A stretch of 20,882 nucleotides of DNA from Eubacterium sp. (GTDB lineage: Bacteria > Bacillota_A > Clostridia > Lachnospirales > Lachnospiraceae): positions 1 to 20,882 of the forward strand of contig JAMPGN010000050.1 in the NCBI GenBank assembly GCA_023663915.1. Reading direction: 5' to 3'. Position numbers and translations under genes: made by a program. The notes under the pieces were generated by a model. That model was given only the letters and a program-made list of their open reading frames with translations. It did not search any database and had not been told where the DNA came from. Shown here piece by piece: positions 20,841-20,882 of the stretch. Numbering within the stretch: the first letter of the stretch is position 1; the number at the start of each line of letters is the position of its first letter.

Positions 20841-20882
20841 TCATGTCGGGCGTCCGCCCTATAGAAATGATTGTGCAACTTG

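Overview
The window looks like a chromosomal segment of a Gram-positive anaerobe of the Clostridia, most likely Lachnospiraceae. This rests on AGGAGG-type ribosome binding sites throughout, the paired GlgC/GlgD glycogen enzymes, DUF3791/DUF3990 small genes, a PadR-DUF1700 operon and a VanS-like kinase linked to an ABC-2 exporter. The family assignment is inferred from gene content and could not be tested by database search. No rRNA, tRNA, CRISPR array or recognisable transposase was found.

Region by region. 1-2462: glgC and glgD overlap by four bases and make ADP-glucose for glycogen synthesis; a clean intrinsic terminator ends the pair. 2464-4121: five small co-directional genes, tightly spaced, form an accessory toxin-antitoxin-like island. 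They encode a PIN-domain protein with a translationally coupled small partner, then DUF3791, DUF3990 (ADP-ribosyltransferase-like) and a third small helical protein. 4180-5729: a lipoprotein with two PepSY domains, a convergent XRE repressor, and a tiny Cys-rich membrane protein behind a dyad-containing promoter. 5790-9629: full-length carB without carA, followed by a MNT nucleotidyltransferase whose HEPN partner survives only as a C-terminal stub. 9655-11376: a PadR / DUF1700 / membrane-anchored protein operon. 11441-11788: a small coiled-coil gene on the minus strand bounded by 17-bp inverted repeats. 11945-12571: a cytidylate kinase-like protein. 12572-13258: an AT-rich stretch with no gene.

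13259-19455: a NYN-domain RNA-processing-type protein with two OST-HTH/LOTUS domains overlaps the start of an OmpR-type response regulator. Then come a 23-bp perfect hairpin, an AlbA_2/Schlafen-like ATPase regulator, an ABC-2 exporter (ATPase plus permease) and a sensor histidine kinase. The regulator, exporter and kinase form one signalling/export cassette that the AlbA_2 gene seems to interrupt. TCTTAA direct repeats sit at the exporter promoter (12-bp period) and at the PadR promoter (11-bp period), so one regulator may control both. The kinase carries an in-frame array of five 18-bp repeats whose last unit is also an intrinsic-terminator-shaped hairpin. 19430-20587: a membrane-anchored, probably beta-propeller protein converges on the kinase gene and overlaps its end. 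The last 270 bases hold its upstream region and an inverted repeat.

The best candidates for undescribed biology are the DUF3791-DUF3990-small-protein trio, the repeat/terminator insertion in the kinase, and the hairpin-flanked AlbA_2 gene.
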